The position numbers and the translations under genes were made by a program. From assembly GCA_026005055.1 (NCBI GenBank), contig BPKI01000001.1, positions 930,001-994,000 of the forward strand: a stretch of 64,000 nucleotides of DNA, given 5' to 3'. The notes under the pieces are model-generated. The model was not told the DNA's origin. It made no database searches and was given only the letters and a program-made list of their open reading frames with translations. This document shows positions 49,123-59,051 of the stretch, in pieces (within the stretch, counting starts at the first letter, position 1; the number at the start of each line of letters is the position of its first letter). The DNA is from Lysobacterales bacterium. Its GTDB lineage: Bacteria > Pseudomonadota > Gammaproteobacteria > Xanthomonadales > BPKI01.

Positions 49123-50194
49123 GCTGAGCCTGTGGCTGCGCGATCTGCACTCCGGCTTCAACGTCTTCCAATACATCACCGTGCGCGCGATCCTGGCCGC
49201 GCTGACCGCGCTCGCGGTGAGCCTGCTGCTCGGCCCGGCGATGATCCGGATGCTCAGCGAGCGGCAGATCGGCCAGACCATCCGGAACGATGGACCGAAG
49301 TCCCATCATGGCAAGGCGGGCACGCCGACGATGGGCGGCACGCTGATCATCCTGGCCGTGCTGCTCGCCACCGTCCTGTGGGCGGATCCGGGCAACCGTT
49401 ACGTCTGGATCAGCCTCGGGGTCTTGGTGGCTTTCGCGGCGATCGGCTTCGTGGACGATTACCGCAAGCTGGTGCTCAGGGACGCGCGGGGCTTGCCCGC
49501 TCGCTGGAAATATTTCTGGCAGTCGGTGGCCGGTTTGGCCGCGGCGCTCGCCCTTTACGCCACCGCCGACGTCGCTGCCGCGACCCAGTTCTACGTGCCC
49601 TTCTTCAAATCGGTCGCCGTTCCCCTCGGGGCCACTTTCGTCCTTATCGCCTATCTCTGGATCGTGGGGTTCTCGAACGCCGTCAATTTGACCGACGGGC
49701 TGGATGGACTTGCGATCATGCCCGCCGTCTTGGTGGCCGGCGGTCTCGGCATCTTCGCCTATGCCGCCGGCCATGCCGTCTTCGCCCAGTACCTACAGAT
49801 TCCCGCCGTGCCCGGTGCCGGCGAGCTCGCTGTGCTGTGTGCAGCGATGGTGGGTGCCGGCCTGGGGTTTCTCTGGTTCAACACCTATCCGGCCCAGGTG
49901 TTCATGGGCGACATCGGGGCGTTGGCGATCGGCGCAGCGCTCGGTTGCATCGCCGTCATCGTCCGTCAGGAGCTCGTGCTCGTGATCATGGGCGGAATCT
50001 TCGTGCTCGAGACGCTCTCGGTGATGTTGCAGGTGGCTTCCTTCAAGCTCACCGGAAAGCGGGTGTTCAGGATGGCGCCCTTGCACCACCACTTCGAGCT
50101 CAAGGGCTGGCCGGAGCCGCGGGTGATCGTTCGCTTCTGGATCATCAGCGTGGTGCTCGTGCTCATCGGGCTCGCCACCCTGAAGGTACGCTGA
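49112..50194 (+). CDS. mraY: Phospho-N-acetylmuramoyl-pentapeptide transferase MraY
   Basis: 360 residues, an integral membrane protein with about ten hydrophobic segments. It forms lipid I on undecaprenyl phosphate. Active-site loops are [29 protein letters not shown] and [11 protein letters not shown]. The start overlaps murF. The stop is one base from the ftsW start; murD, which usually lies here, is absent. Confidence 0.97.
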   Translation: MLLELSLWLRDLHSGFNVFQYITVRAILAALTALAVSLLLGPAMIRMLSERQIGQTIRNDGPKSHHGKAGTPTMGGTLIILAVLLATVLWADPGNRYVWISLGVLVAFAAIGFVDDYRKLVLRDARGLPARWKYFWQSVAGLAAALALYATADVAAATQFYVPFFKSVAVPLGATFVLIAYLWIVGFSNAVNLTDGLDGLAIMPAVLVAGGLGIFAYAAGHAVFAQYLQIPAVPGAGELAVLCAAMVGAGLGFLWFNTYPAQVFMGDIGALAIGAALGCIAVIVRQELVLVIMGGIFVLETLSVMLQVASFKLTGKRVFRMAPLHHHFELKGWPEPRVIVRFWIISVVLVLIGLATLKVR

Positions 50195-50195
50195 G

Positions 50196-51368
50196 ATGGC
50201 CGCAGTCTCCGTCGAGGTCGTCGCGGATCCGGGCCCTGCGCCCGAGGTGGATCGTCTCCTGCTGGTTCCGGTGCTGCTGCTCGCGGCGATCGGCGTGGTG
50301 ATGGTCGCGTCGGCCTCGCTGCCGATCGCCGAGGCGCGCGGCGTCGGATCGTTCCACTTCCTCGTCCGGCATCTCGGCTATCTCGCGCTGGGCGCGGCGC
50401 TCGCCGCGATCGCCGTCCGCCACTCGCTGTCCTCGCTCGAGCGATTCGGATCGCCGGCCCTGCTGGCGGCATTCGCGATGCTGCCGCTGGTCTTCGTGCC
50501 GGGTCTCGGCCACGAGGTCAACGGCGCGGCTCGCTGGATCCGCATCGGCCCCTTGCAAATGCAGGTGGTCGAGCCGGTGAAGCTGCTGCTGATCGTATTC
50601 CTGGCCGCTTATCTCGCTCGGCATCAGCAGGCGCTTCAGACGCGTTTCCTCGCCGCCCTCTTGCCTCTGCTCGTGGCCTCGATCCTGGCGGCGATGCTGC
50701 TTTTGCAGCCCGATTTCGGTTCGGCGGTGCTGATCGCGGCCATCGCTGGGGGAATGCTTTGGCTCGGCGGGGCGCGGGTGCGCTTCCTGATCGCTCCGGC
50801 TCTGCTCGCGCTTCCGGTGCTCGCATGGGCGGCGCTGAGCGAGGGTTATCGGCTCCGCCGACTCACCTCTTTCCTCGATCCCTGGTCCGATCCTTTCCGA
50901 GACGGCTTCCAGCTCACCCAGGCGCTCATCGCGGTGGGCCGAGGCGAATGGTTGGGGGTGGGGCTCGGCGCTTCGGTCCAGAAGCTTTACTACCTGCCGG
51001 AGGCGCACAACGACTTCATGGTCGCCGTGTTCGCCGAGGAATTCGGTCTGCTCGGACTCGCGGTGCTGATCGGCTTGTTTTCGCTCCTGGTCGGGCGGAG
51101 CTTCGTCTTGGCGATGAGATTGCATGCGGCAGGAAGAGGTTTCGCCGCCCATCTGATGTTCGGCATCGCGCTCTGGATCGGCTTGCAGGCGCTGGTCTCG
51201 ATCGGCGTCAATCTCGGGGTTCTGCCCACGAAGGGACTCACGCTGCCCCTGATCAGCTCTGGAGGCTCCAGTCTGGTCGTGACGCTGATCGCCGTCGGCT
51301 TGCTGCTGGCGGGAAGCCGAGAGGCGGCCGCCGCGGCCGCTGGAATGCCGACGGAGGCGAAGCGATGA
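50196..51368 (+). CDS. ftsW: Peptidoglycan glycosyltransferase FtsW (SEDS)
   Basis: 390 residues with about ten membrane segments. GAARWIRIGPLQMQVVEPVKLLLIVFLAAYL is the SEDS core block, followed by LLLQPDFGSAVLIAAIAGGMLWLGG, YYLPEAHNDFMVAVFAEEFGLLG, and LTLPLISSGGSSLVVTL. FtsW polymerises septal glycan with FtsI. It begins one base after mraY and ends with a 4-base overlap with murG. Confidence 0.96.
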   Translation: MAAVSVEVVADPGPAPEVDRLLLVPVLLLAAIGVVMVASASLPIAEARGVGSFHFLVRHLGYLALGAALAAIAVRHSLSSLERFGSPALLAAFAMLPLVFVPGLGHEVNGAARWIRIGPLQMQVVEPVKLLLIVFLAAYLARHQQALQTRFLAALLPLLVASILAAMLLLQPDFGSAVLIAAIAGGMLWLGGARVRFLIAPALLALPVLAWAALSEGYRLRRLTSFLDPWSDPFRDGFQLTQALIAVGRGEWLGVGLGASVQKLYYLPEAHNDFMVAVFAEEFGLLGLAVLIGLFSLLVGRSFVLAMRLHAAGRGFAAHLMFGIALWIGLQALVSIGVNLGVLPTKGLTLPLISSGGSSLVVTLIAVGLLLAGSREAAAAAAGMPTEAKR

Positions 51369-52444
51369 GCCAAGCGCCCGTCCTCATCCTCGCAGGCGGC
51401 ACTGGCGGTCACGTGTTCCCTGCGCTGGCGGTGGCCGAGGCGCTTCGCGGCCTGGGCGCGAGCGTGCACTGGTTGGGCGCCGCCGATCGCCTGGAAAGCC
51501 GGGTGGCCATGCAAAACGGCATCCCCTTCACGGGTATCGAGGTGGCGGCTTTGCGCGGTCGGGGAATCGCTCGCTGGCTGGCGGCGCCCTGGCAGCTCTC
51601 GCGGGCGCTGGTCGAGGCGATGCGCCGCCTTCGCGCGATCGCGCCTCGTGTGGCCCTGGGCTTCGGCGGTTTCGCCGCCGGCCCCGGGGCGCTCGCGGCG
51701 CGTCTCCTCGGGATTCCGCTGCTGATCCATGAACAGAATCGCGTTCCCGGCTTGACCAACCGGGTTCTGGCGAGACTCGCGCGCCGCGTGCTGTGCGGCT
51801 TTCCGGATGCTTTCCCGAAATCGCGCTGCGGCGAGTGGACCGGCAACCCGGTGCGAGCGGAAATCGCGGCTCTGCCGCCCCCGGAGGCGAGGCTGGCTCG
51901 ACGCGAGGGACGGCACCGTTTGCTGGTGCTCGGCGGCAGTCAGGGTGCCGCCTTCCTCAACCGCACCGTGCCGGTGGCGCTCGCGCGTCTCGCTCCGTCC
52001 CAGCGTCCCGAAGTCATCCACCAATGCGGGGCCGCGCATCGCGAAGACTGCCTGGCTGCTTACGCCAAGGCCGGGGTCGAGGCGCGAGTCGAGCCTTTCC
52101 TTGAGGACATGGCCGCGGCCTATGGCTGGGCCGATCTCGTGCTCGCCCGCGCCGGAGCCTCGACCCTGGCCGAAATCACCGCCGCTGGTCTCGCCTCAAT
52201 CCTCGTCCCTTTCCCCTACGCGGTGGACGACCACCAGACGCGCAACGCGGATTTCCTGGTCGAGCACGGAGCGGCTGTGCGCATCCGCGAGGCGGAGCTC
52301 GATCCCGATGGACTGGCCGGCTGGTTCACGACGCTGCTCGGCGACGAACGGCGACGGCTCGCGATGGCGAAGGCGGCGCGTGCCCTCGCCCGCGCCGACG
52401 CGGCCGAGAAGGTGGCGCTCGCTTGTCTGGAGGAGGCGCGATGA
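51365..52444 (+). CDS. murG: UDP-GlcNAc:lipid I GlcNAc transferase MurG
   Basis: 359 residues, a two-domain GT28 enzyme at the inner face of the inner membrane. LILAGGTGGHVFPALAVAEAL and GFGGFAAGPGALAARLLGIPLLIHEQNRVPGLTNRVLA form the acceptor domain. LLVLGGSQGAAFLN starts the donor domain, and ARAGASTLAEITAAGLASILVPFPYAVDDHQTRNA binds UDP-GlcNAc. It makes lipid II. Start 51365 overlaps the ftsW stop (ATGA). Confidence 0.97.
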   Translation: MSQAPVLILAGGTGGHVFPALAVAEALRGLGASVHWLGAADRLESRVAMQNGIPFTGIEVAALRGRGIARWLAAPWQLSRALVEAMRRLRAIAPRVALGFGGFAAGPGALAARLLGIPLLIHEQNRVPGLTNRVLARLARRVLCGFPDAFPKSRCGEWTGNPVRAEIAALPPPEARLARREGRHRLLVLGGSQGAAFLNRTVPVALARLAPSQRPEVIHQCGAAHREDCLAAYAKAGVEARVEPFLEDMAAAYGWADLVLARAGASTLAEITAAGLASILVPFPYAVDDHQTRNADFLVEHGAAVRIREAELDPDGLAGWFTTLLGDERRRLAMAKAARALARADAAEKVALACLEEAR

Positions 52445-53868
52445 GTCTCCGTCGCCTCGATCGCCGGGACGATTTCATGCAGGGATTCCGCCACATCCAC
52501 TTCGTCGGCATCGGTGGCGCGGGGATGAGCGGCATCGCCGAAGTCCTGGTCCGGCTGGGCTACCGCGTGAGCGGTTCGGACCTGGTCCGTTCGGAAGCGG
52601 TGCGGCGGCTCGAGGCTTTGGGCGTGACGGTTTACCTCGGGCACCGACCCGAACAGATCGCCGATGCCGATGCCTTGGTCGTCAGCGCCGCGGTCGGCGA
52701 GGACAATCCGGAGTGGGCCGAGGCGCGGCGGCGGCGCATTCCCGTGGTGCCGCGCGCGGAGATGCTAGGCGAGCTGATGCGTTTCCGACGAGGAATCGCG
52801 GTGGCGGGAACGCATGGCAAGACCACCACCACCAGCCTGATCGCCAGCGTGCTCGCCGAGGGCGGACTGGATCCGACCTTCGTGGTCGGGGGGCGGCTGC
52901 TCGCGCATGGATCCCACGCCGCCCTCGGCGAGGGCGAATGGCTGGTGGCCGAGGCGGACGAGTCCGACGGGAGCTTCCTCAAGCTGATGCCGGTGATCGC
53001 GGTGGTCACCAACATCGACGCCGACCATCTGGGCAACTTCGGCGGCGATTTCCAGCGCCTCTTCGAAGCCTTCGAAGCCTTCCTGCATCGGCTGCCCTTT
53101 TACGGCCTGGCCGTGCTCTGCCGCGACGATCCCCATGCGGCCCGCCTGCTCGAGCATTGCCCCCGCCGTGCGCTCGCCTATGGGCTCGATCCGCGAGCCG
53201 ATCTCTGGGCGAGCGACATTCGCCAGGAGGGAGCGCGGATGCGCTTCTCCATGCACCTGCCGGATCGGAGCGAAGCGCTGCCCGCGCTTCTCAACCTCCC
53301 CGGGGTACACAACGTTCAGAACGCGCTGGCGGCGACCGCGGTGGCCTGGCAGCTCGGGGTTCCTGCAGAGAGCATCCTGCGCGCCTTGGAGACTTTCCGC
53401 GGCGTCGGCCGGCGCTTCGAGCGGCTCGGGGAGCTCTCCTTCGCCAAGGGGCGTGCGCTGGTCGTCGACGACTACGCTCATCATCCTCGCGAACTGCAGG
53501 CCGTGATCCGCGCGGCCCGCGCCGGGTGGCCCGAGCGGCGACTGGTCCTCCTCTTCCAGCCGCATCGTTACACCCGCACCCGCGATCTCCTGGACGATTT
53601 CGCGGAAGTGCTGAGCGAGGTCGACGTCCTCCTGCTCACCGAGGTCTATCCCGCGGGCGAGGTGCCGATTGCGCACGCCGATGGGCGTGCCCTGGCCCGC
53701 GCCGTGCGCAGCCGCGGCAGGGTCGAGCCCGTGTTCCTCACCGAACTCGCCCAGGCGGAGGCCGCACTCGATGATCTGGTCGAGGCGGGCGATCTGGTCC
53801 TGGTCGCAGGAGCCGGGGACATCGGCGGATGGATCCGCGCCTTGGCTCAATCGGAGCGACGGCGATGA
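52441..53868 (+). CDS. murC: UDP-MurNAc-L-alanine ligase MurC
   Basis: 475 residues from ATG 52441, with a GGAGGAGG Shine-Dalgarno sequence at 52429-52436, 4 bases upstream. It adds the first amino acid, L-Ala. IHFVGIGGAGMSGIAEVLVRLGYRVSGSD is the substrate-binding start, AGTHGKTTTTSL near residue 121 the P-loop, and YAHHPRELQAVI is a family block in the C-terminal domain. Overlaps murG and ddl by 4 bases each. Confidence 0.97.
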   Translation: MSLRRLDRRDDFMQGFRHIHFVGIGGAGMSGIAEVLVRLGYRVSGSDLVRSEAVRRLEALGVTVYLGHRPEQIADADALVVSAAVGEDNPEWAEARRRRIPVVPRAEMLGELMRFRRGIAVAGTHGKTTTTSLIASVLAEGGLDPTFVVGGRLLAHGSHAALGEGEWLVAEADESDGSFLKLMPVIAVVTNIDADHLGNFGGDFQRLFEAFEAFLHRLPFYGLAVLCRDDPHAARLLEHCPRRALAYGLDPRADLWASDIRQEGARMRFSMHLPDRSEALPALLNLPGVHNVQNALAATAVAWQLGVPAESILRALETFRGVGRRFERLGELSFAKGRALVVDDYAHHPRELQAVIRAARAGWPERRLVLLFQPHRYTRTRDLLDDFAEVLSEVDVLLLTEVYPAGEVPIAHADGRALARAVRSRGRVEPVFLTELAQAEAALDDLVEAGDLVLVAGAGDIGGWIRALAQSERRR

Positions 53869-54800
53869 GGGGGGATCCGCGCGTTTACGGCCGGGTGGCG
53901 GTCGCCATGGGCGGGAGCGGCAGCGAACGGGAAGTTTCGCGGGCCGGCGGCAGCGCGGTGCTCGCCGCCTTGCGCGGCATGGGCGTCGATGCCCATGCGG
54001 TCGAGGGCGCATCGGCCGTGCTCCAGGGCGCCCTGGCCGGCGCCTTCGATCGCGTCTTCATCATGTTGCATGGTCGCGATGGCGAGGACGGGCGGCTGCA
54101 AGGTGCACTCGAGCTGATCGGGATTCCCTACACCGGCTCCGGCCCTCTGGCCTCCGCGCTCGCTCTGGACAAGCTCAGGGCGAAGCGGATCTGGCGCGAT
54201 CTCGGCATTCCGACGGCCGACTTCCAGCCGGTGGACGCCGCGGAGGACGCCGCGGCGATCGCCGATCGCTTCGGTCTGCCTTGCGTGGTCAAGCCGGTTC
54301 ACGAGGGCTCCACTGTCGGCATCGGCATCGCTCGCGACGTCGAGGGGCTGCGGCATGCGCTCGCCAAGGCGCGCCGACACGACCGAGAGGTCTTCGTCGA
54401 GCGCCTGCTGAGGGGTGGGGAGTACACGGTCGCCATTCTCGAGCGAGACGCGTTGCCCGCGATCCGCATCGTCCCCGCCTCGGGCTTTTACGACTACCAC
54501 GCGAAATACCGCGCCGAGGATACCCGCTACCTCATCCCGAGCGGTCTATCGCCCAGCGAGGAGAGGCGCTTGGCCTCCGTGGCGCTCGCCGCCTTCGATG
54601 CGCTCGGGTGCCGGGGCTGGGGACGGGTGGATCTGATGCTCGATGAGCGGCGCGAGCCCTTCGTGCTGGAGGTCAATACCGTTCCCGGCATGACCGATCA
54701 CAGCTTGGTGCCGAAAGCGGCCGCCGCGGTCGGTATCTCGTTCTCCGAGCTGGTCATGAGGATCCTCGAGACCAGTCTCGAATCGGGGGAAGGGCGATGA
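53865..54800 (+). CDS. ddl: D-alanine--D-alanine ligase
   Basis: 311 residues from ATG 53865. It forms the D-Ala-D-Ala used by MurF. The N-terminus AVAMGGSGSEREVSRAGGSAVLAAL and LHGRDGEDGRLQGALELIGIPYTGSG give the first substrate site. PCVVKPVHEGSTVGIGIA and FVERLLRGGEYTVAIL are ATP-grasp blocks. EVNTVPGMTDHSLVPKAAAAVGISFSELV provides the metal-binding Glu and Asn. The Y...S catalytic segment YLIPSGLS is present. Overlaps murC and ftsQ by 4 bases each. Confidence 0.97.
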   Translation: MRGDPRVYGRVAVAMGGSGSEREVSRAGGSAVLAALRGMGVDAHAVEGASAVLQGALAGAFDRVFIMLHGRDGEDGRLQGALELIGIPYTGSGPLASALALDKLRAKRIWRDLGIPTADFQPVDAAEDAAAIADRFGLPCVVKPVHEGSTVGIGIARDVEGLRHALAKARRHDREVFVERLLRGGEYTVAILERDALPAIRIVPASGFYDYHAKYRAEDTRYLIPSGLSPSEERRLASVALAAFDALGCRGWGRVDLMLDERREPFVLEVNTVPGMTDHSLVPKAAAAVGISFSELVMRILETSLESGEGR

Positions 54801-55516
54801 ACGCGCCGCTGCCGCGGACCATGGCCTGGCTGCTGGCGCTGGCGCTGCTCGCCATGCCCAGTTACGCCTTGCTCATGGGCCATTTCGGCGCACAGCGTTG
54901 GCCCATTCGGCAACTCATCCTCCACGCCGAGTTTCAGCGGGTGAGCGCGACCCAGATCGAGCGCGCCGTCGCTCCGCAGCTCGCGGCCGGCTTCTTCGCC
55001 GTCGATCTGAGCGCCATGCGGGAGCGTCTGGAGGGCATTCCGTGGGTGGCGGCGGTCGAGCTGCGCAAGCGCTGGCCCGATGCCATCGAGATCAGCATCC
55101 GCGAGCACCGCGCCGTCGCCAGGGTCGGCGCGGGACGGCTGCTCGCCGAGGACGGATCGCTGTTCTCGACACCCGTCGCTGCCGAGGCCATGGACCTTCC
55201 TCTGCTATCGGCGGATGAACGGCACCTGCCGGAGCTCTACGAGACCTTGCGCTTCGCTGAACGCCTCTTCGGCGGCCCGGGCTCGGTTCGCGAGGTGGCG
55301 CTGGAGGTGCATGGGGGCATGCGCTTGGTGTTGGCGGACGGGTTCCGAATCACGCTCGGGCGGAATGCGCCGCGGCAGCGTCTCGCCCGCTTTGCCGCGC
55401 TCAGGGAGAGGCTCTCCGCGCATCCACTCGGTCCTTTCGAGGCGGCCGACCTCCGGTACAGCCACGGTTTCGCATTGCGCCGGGCCTCTCCTGCTGCCGC
55501 GAAGGAGGAGTCATGA
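54797..55516 (+). CDS. ftsQ: Cell division protein FtsQ
   Basis: 239 residues. A short cytoplasmic tail precedes one membrane helix (AWLLALALLAMPSYALLMG). A POTRA domain follows (PIRQLILHAEFQRVSATQIERAVAPQLAAGFFAVDLSAMRERLEGIPWVAAVELRKRWPDAIEISIREHRAVARVG), then a beta domain with FSTPVA and LPLLSADERHLPELYETLRFAERL. FtsQ anchors FtsB/FtsL and recruits later divisome proteins. Overlaps ddl and ftsA by 4 bases. Confidence 0.95.
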   Translation: MNAPLPRTMAWLLALALLAMPSYALLMGHFGAQRWPIRQLILHAEFQRVSATQIERAVAPQLAAGFFAVDLSAMRERLEGIPWVAAVELRKRWPDAIEISIREHRAVARVGAGRLLAEDGSLFSTPVAAEAMDLPLLSADERHLPELYETLRFAERLFGGPGSVREVALEVHGGMRLVLADGFRITLGRNAPRQRLARFAALRERLSAHPLGPFEAADLRYSHGFALRRASPAAAKEES

Positions 55517-56748
55517 ACCGTCGCCAAGACAAGCGGCTGGTGGTCGGTCTCGACATTGGTACCAGCAAGGTGGTGGTCCTGGTCGGTGAGGTCTCGCCGG
55601 GCGAACCGATCGAGATCGTCGGGATCGGCACGCATGTCTCGAGGGGCCTGAAGCGGGGTGTGGTGGTGGACATCGATTCCACCGTCCAGTCGATCCAGCG
55701 TGCGGTCGAAGAAGCCGAGCAGATGGCCGGCTGCGAGATCCGCTCGGTTTACGCGGGGATTTCGGGGAGCCACCTGCGCTGCCACAACTCCGATGGCACC
55801 GTGGCGATCCGTGATCAAGAGGTGAGTGCCGGGGACGTCGAGCGGGTCCTCGAGGCGGCTCGCGCCTTGCCGATACCCGCCGATCAGCGCTTGCTTTACG
55901 TCGAACCTCAGGAATTCGTCATCGACGGTCAAGAAGGGATCCGCCATCCCGTCGGAATGAGCGGGGTGCGCCTCGAAGCGAAGGTGCACTTGGTCACCGG
56001 CGCCAGCTCGGCGGCGTTGAACATCGGCAAGTGCGTCGCGCGCTGCGGCCTTGCGGTGGACGATCTGGTGCCGCAGCCGGTGGCCTCCAGCCTGGCCGCC
56101 CTCACGCAGGACGAGCGCGATCTCGGCGTTTGCCTGGTCGACATCGGCGCCGGTACCACCGACGTCGCGATCTTCGCGCAGGGCGCGTTGCGGCACACGG
56201 CGAGCCTGCCCATCGCCGGCGACCAGGTCACGAACGACATCGCGGTCGCGCTGCGCACGCCGACGCCCCACGCCGAGGAGATCAAGATCCGTTATGCCTG
56301 CGCCCTGGCCCAGCTCGCCACCGCCGAGGAGACGATCCAGGTGGCGAGCGTCGGCGACCGTCCGCCGCGGCGCATGGCGCGTCAGACCCTGGCGCACGTC
56401 GTCCAGCCTCGTTACGAGGAGCTGCTCGGCATGGTGCAGGCGGAGTTGCGCCGCTCCGGTTACGAGAACCTGGTCGCCGCCGGTGTGGTGCTGACGGGCG
56501 GGGGCGCCAAGATGGAGGGTCTCGTCGAACTGGCCGAGGAGATCCTCCACATGCCGGTTCGGATCAGCCAGCCCCAGTTCGTGAAGGGTGCAGGCGAGGC
56601 GGTCGCCGATCCCGCCCATGCCACCGGCGTCGGCCTGCTCATCTACGGCGCGCGCGGCCATGCCGCACGCGGTGTCGCGACTCCGAGGATCGCGGGTTTC
56701 GGCCGCTTCCTCGACCGGCTGCGCGATTGGTGGCGGGGGAGCTTTTGA
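55513..56748 (+). CDS. ftsA: Cell division protein FtsA
   Basis: 411 residues. It starts at ATG 55513, 4 bases after [25 protein letters not shown] is the actin-fold phosphate-1 motif, [21 protein letters not shown] the second, and [21 protein letters not shown] the adenosine motif. The C-terminal amphipathic helix [15 protein letters not shown] binds the inner membrane. FtsA tethers FtsZ polymers. 85 bases separate its stop from ftsZ, the longest gap in the cluster. Confidence 0.97.
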   Translation: MNRRQDKRLVVGLDIGTSKVVVLVGEVSPGEPIEIVGIGTHVSRGLKRGVVVDIDSTVQSIQRAVEEAEQMAGCEIRSVYAGISGSHLRCHNSDGTVAIRDQEVSAGDVERVLEAARALPIPADQRLLYVEPQEFVIDGQEGIRHPVGMSGVRLEAKVHLVTGASSAALNIGKCVARCGLAVDDLVPQPVASSLAALTQDERDLGVCLVDIGAGTTDVAIFAQGALRHTASLPIAGDQVTNDIAVALRTPTPHAEEIKIRYACALAQLATAEETIQVASVGDRPPRRMARQTLAHVVQPRYEELLGMVQAELRRSGYENLVAAGVVLTGGGAKMEGLVELAEEILHMPVRISQPQFVKGAGEAVADPAHATGVGLLIYGARGHAARGVATPRIAGFGRFLDRLRDWWRGSF

Positions 56749-56819
56749 GACCGATGCCGACACGATGCGACAGCGAGAGCGCAGCGATTCCATCTCATCC
56801 ATCCACCAGAAGAGGCGTG

Positions 56820-56827
56820 AAGGAGGT
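56820..56827 (+). promoter_or_regulatory. Strong Shine-Dalgarno sequence of ftsZ
   Basis: AAGGAGGT at 56820-56827 is a near-full match to the anti-Shine-Dalgarno sequence and lies 6 bases from the ftsZ ATG. It fixes the start and is stronger than those of most neighbours, as expected for the most abundant divisome protein. Confidence 0.85.
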
Positions 56828-56833
56828 CCGGAC

Positions 56834-58012
56834 ATGATCTTCGAAATGGTCGAACAAGCGCCGCAAGGTGCCGTGATCAAGGTCATCGGCGTCGGCGGCG
56901 GCGGCGGTAACGCGGTGAGCTATATGGCGCAATCCGAGGTGCCTGGCGTGGAGTTCATCTGCGCCAACACCGATGCCCAGGCGCTCAAGCACTGCGGGGT
57001 CCGGAACACCCTGCAGATCGGTGCCAACGTCACCAAGGGCCTCGGGGCCGGTGCCAATCCCGAAGTCGGGCGTCAGGCCGCCTTGGAGGACCGCGAGCGC
57101 ATCATCGAGCTGCTCAAAGGCGCAGACATGGTGTTCATCACCGCCGGGATGGGCGGTGGTACGGGAACAGGCGCGGCGCCCGTCTTCGCCCAGCTCGCCA
57201 AGGAGCTCGACATCCTCACCGTGGCGGTGGTGACCAAGCCGTTTCCCTTCGAGCTTCGGCGTCGGATGCAGGCGGCGATCAAGGGCATCGAGGAGCTTTC
57301 CAACCACTGCGATTCGCTGATCATCATCCCCAACGAGAAGCTGCTGACCGTGCTCGGGCGCGACGTGACCTTGCCTCAGGCCTTCCGAGCGGCCAACGAG
57401 GTGCTCTCCGGAGCGGTTCGCGGCATCGCCGATCTCATCGTTCGTCCGGGCCTGATCAACGTCGACTTCGCCGACGTGCGGACGGTGATGAGCGAAATGG
57501 GGATGGCGATCATCGGCACCGGTACCGCTCGGGGAGAGAATCGCGCCCAGCTGGCTGCCGAGGCCGCGATCAACAACCCGCTGCTCGAGGACGTCAATCT
57601 GGCGGGCGCGCTGGGCATCCTCGTCAACATCACCGCGGGGCCGGACTTCGCGATGCGTGAATTCGACGAGATCGGGAGCGCGATCGAGACCTTCGCGAAC
57701 GAGGACGCGACCGTGGTGATCGGCACCGTGCTCGATCCCGACATCGGCGATGAGCTGCGGGTGACGGTCGTGGCCACCGGTCTCGATCGGGCGCAGATCC
57801 GCATGGGTGCCGTGCGCGGCCAGGAGCCCTCCTTCGGGAAAGTCGTGACGCGTCCGGTACGTGGGCCGACGGGGACAGTCGAACCCTCACCGGCACCCGC
57901 CGTCGAACGCCCGCGCGCCGCCGCGGCGGCACCCTCCGCCTCCAACCCGCGGGAGCGCCCCCCCCTGGACTACCTCGACATTCCCTCCTTCCTGCGGAAA
58001 CAGGCGGACTAG
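56834..58012 (+). CDS. ftsZ: Cell division protein FtsZ
   Basis: 392 residues. The tubulin-like GTPase motifs are present: [36 protein letters not shown] near residue 107, and the T7-loop segment [24 protein letters not shown] near 205-230. A proline/alanine-rich linker separates the core from the C-terminal [15 protein letters not shown] peptide that binds FtsA and ZipA. The start is set by the strong Shine-Dalgarno sequence. The next gene, lpxC, has its own candidate -10 box. Confidence 0.98.
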   Translation: MIFEMVEQAPQGAVIKVIGVGGGGGNAVSYMAQSEVPGVEFICANTDAQALKHCGVRNTLQIGANVTKGLGAGANPEVGRQAALEDRERIIELLKGADMVFITAGMGGGTGTGAAPVFAQLAKELDILTVAVVTKPFPFELRRRMQAAIKGIEELSNHCDSLIIIPNEKLLTVLGRDVTLPQAFRAANEVLSGAVRGIADLIVRPGLINVDFADVRTVMSEMGMAIIGTGTARGENRAQLAAEAAINNPLLEDVNLAGALGILVNITAGPDFAMREFDEIGSAIETFANEDATVVIGTVLDPDIGDELRVTVVATGLDRAQIRMGAVRGQEPSFGKVVTRPVRGPTGTVEPSPAPAVERPRAAAAAPSASNPRERPPLDYLDIPSFLRKQAD

Positions 58013-58045
58013 GACGCAGCGTCGTGCCGAGCCGTCGCCTGGTGC

Positions 58046-58051
58046 TATCCT
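58046..58051 (+). promoter_or_regulatory. Candidate -10 box for lpxC
   Basis: TATCCT lies 34 bases before the lpxC ATG in the 73-base gap after ftsZ. No convincing -35 hexamer. Confidence 0.35.
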
Positions 58052-58085
58052 GAGCCGATTTCGCTCGGTTCGGGACCTCGGCGGA

Positions 58086-59003
58086 ATGGGCTTTCAGCGG
58101 ACTCTGCGTCAGGCGGTGCGGGCGGTGGGGATCGGACTCCATACCGGGGTTCGGGCTCGGCTGCGCATCCTTCCGGCCGACGTCGATACCGGCATCGTCT
58201 TCCGGCGCGAAGATCTCCCCGACCCCCGTCCGATTCCGGCACGGATCGAGCACGTCTGCGACGGGATGCTCGCGACCTCGCTCGAAGCCGAAGGGCAGCG
58301 GGTGGCGACCGTGGAGCACCTTTTGGCGGCCTTCGCCGGTCTTGGCATCGATAATGCCCTGGTCGAGATCGATGGGCCGGAGGTGCCGATTCTGGACGGT
58401 TCGGCGGCGCCCTTCGTGTTTTTGCTCCGCGCCGCCGGCATCCGCCAGCAGGATGCGCTCAGGCCCTGCCTCGAAATCCTCCGACCCGTGGAGGTCGTCG
58501 AAGAGGGCCGCCGGGCGCGGCTCGAACCGTGCGAGGACTTTGAGGTGAGTTTTACCATCGATTTCGATCATCCCCTCGGCCGCGGGGCCTGCGCTCACGC
58601 CAGCGTGCGCGTGGATCCCGAGACCTTCGCCGTCGAAATCGCCCGCGCGCGTACCTTCGGTTTCGCACGCGACCTCGAGACCCTGCGCCGCCAGCGCCTG
58701 ATTCTCGGCGGTAGCCTGGACAATGCCATCCTGCTCGATGAGCGCTCGGTGGTGAATCCGGATGGGCTCCGCCGTCCCGATGAACTGGTCCGGCACAAGA
58801 TCCTGGACGCCATCGGCGATCTCGCTCTGCTCGGAGCGGTGTTGCGTGCGCGCTACATCGGCGATCGGGCCGGACACCGCCTGAACCATCGCCTGTTGCG
58901 AAGCCTGCTTGCGCGGCCCGAGGCATTCCGCTGGGTCGTCCCGCCCGGGACGCCCGCGAGCGGCTGCGACGCCCCGCGACTTGCCAGCCGGGTCGGTTTT
59001 TGA
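58086..59003 (+). CDS. lpxC: UDP-3-O-acyl-GlcNAc deacetylase LpxC
   Basis: 305 residues, normal length. It is the committed step of lipid A synthesis. TLRQAVRAVGIGLHTGVRARLRILPA opens the protein. The zinc site uses His78 (VEHLLAAFAGLGIDN), His237 and Asp241 (VRHKILDAIGDL); His264 in RAGHRLNHRLL is the general acid region. The FPR-type insert is present as RARTFGFARDLETLR. It follows ftsZ as in many gammaproteobacteria and is convergent with dciA, with 48 bases between them. Confidence 0.97.
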   Translation: MGFQRTLRQAVRAVGIGLHTGVRARLRILPADVDTGIVFRREDLPDPRPIPARIEHVCDGMLATSLEAEGQRVATVEHLLAAFAGLGIDNALVEIDGPEVPILDGSAAPFVFLLRAAGIRQQDALRPCLEILRPVEVVEEGRRARLEPCEDFEVSFTIDFDHPLGRGACAHASVRVDPETFAVEIARARTFGFARDLETLRRQRLILGGSLDNAILLDERSVVNPDGLRRPDELVRHKILDAIGDLALLGAVLRARYIGDRAGHRLNHRLLRSLLARPEAFRWVVPPGTPASGCDAPRLASRVGF

Positions 59004-59020
59004 GTTATCTTTGGGCCCAC

Positions 59021-59038
59021 GCGGCCCTACGAGGCCGC
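59021..59038. other. Hairpin between lpxC and dciA
   Basis: GCGGCC (59021-59026) and GGCCGC (59033-59038) form a 6-bp perfect stem with a 6-base loop, in the 48-base gap between the convergent ends of lpxC and dciA. It has no T-run on either strand, so a rho-independent terminator is possible but unproven. Confidence 0.35.
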
Positions 59039-59051
59039 TCAGGAAAATCGA

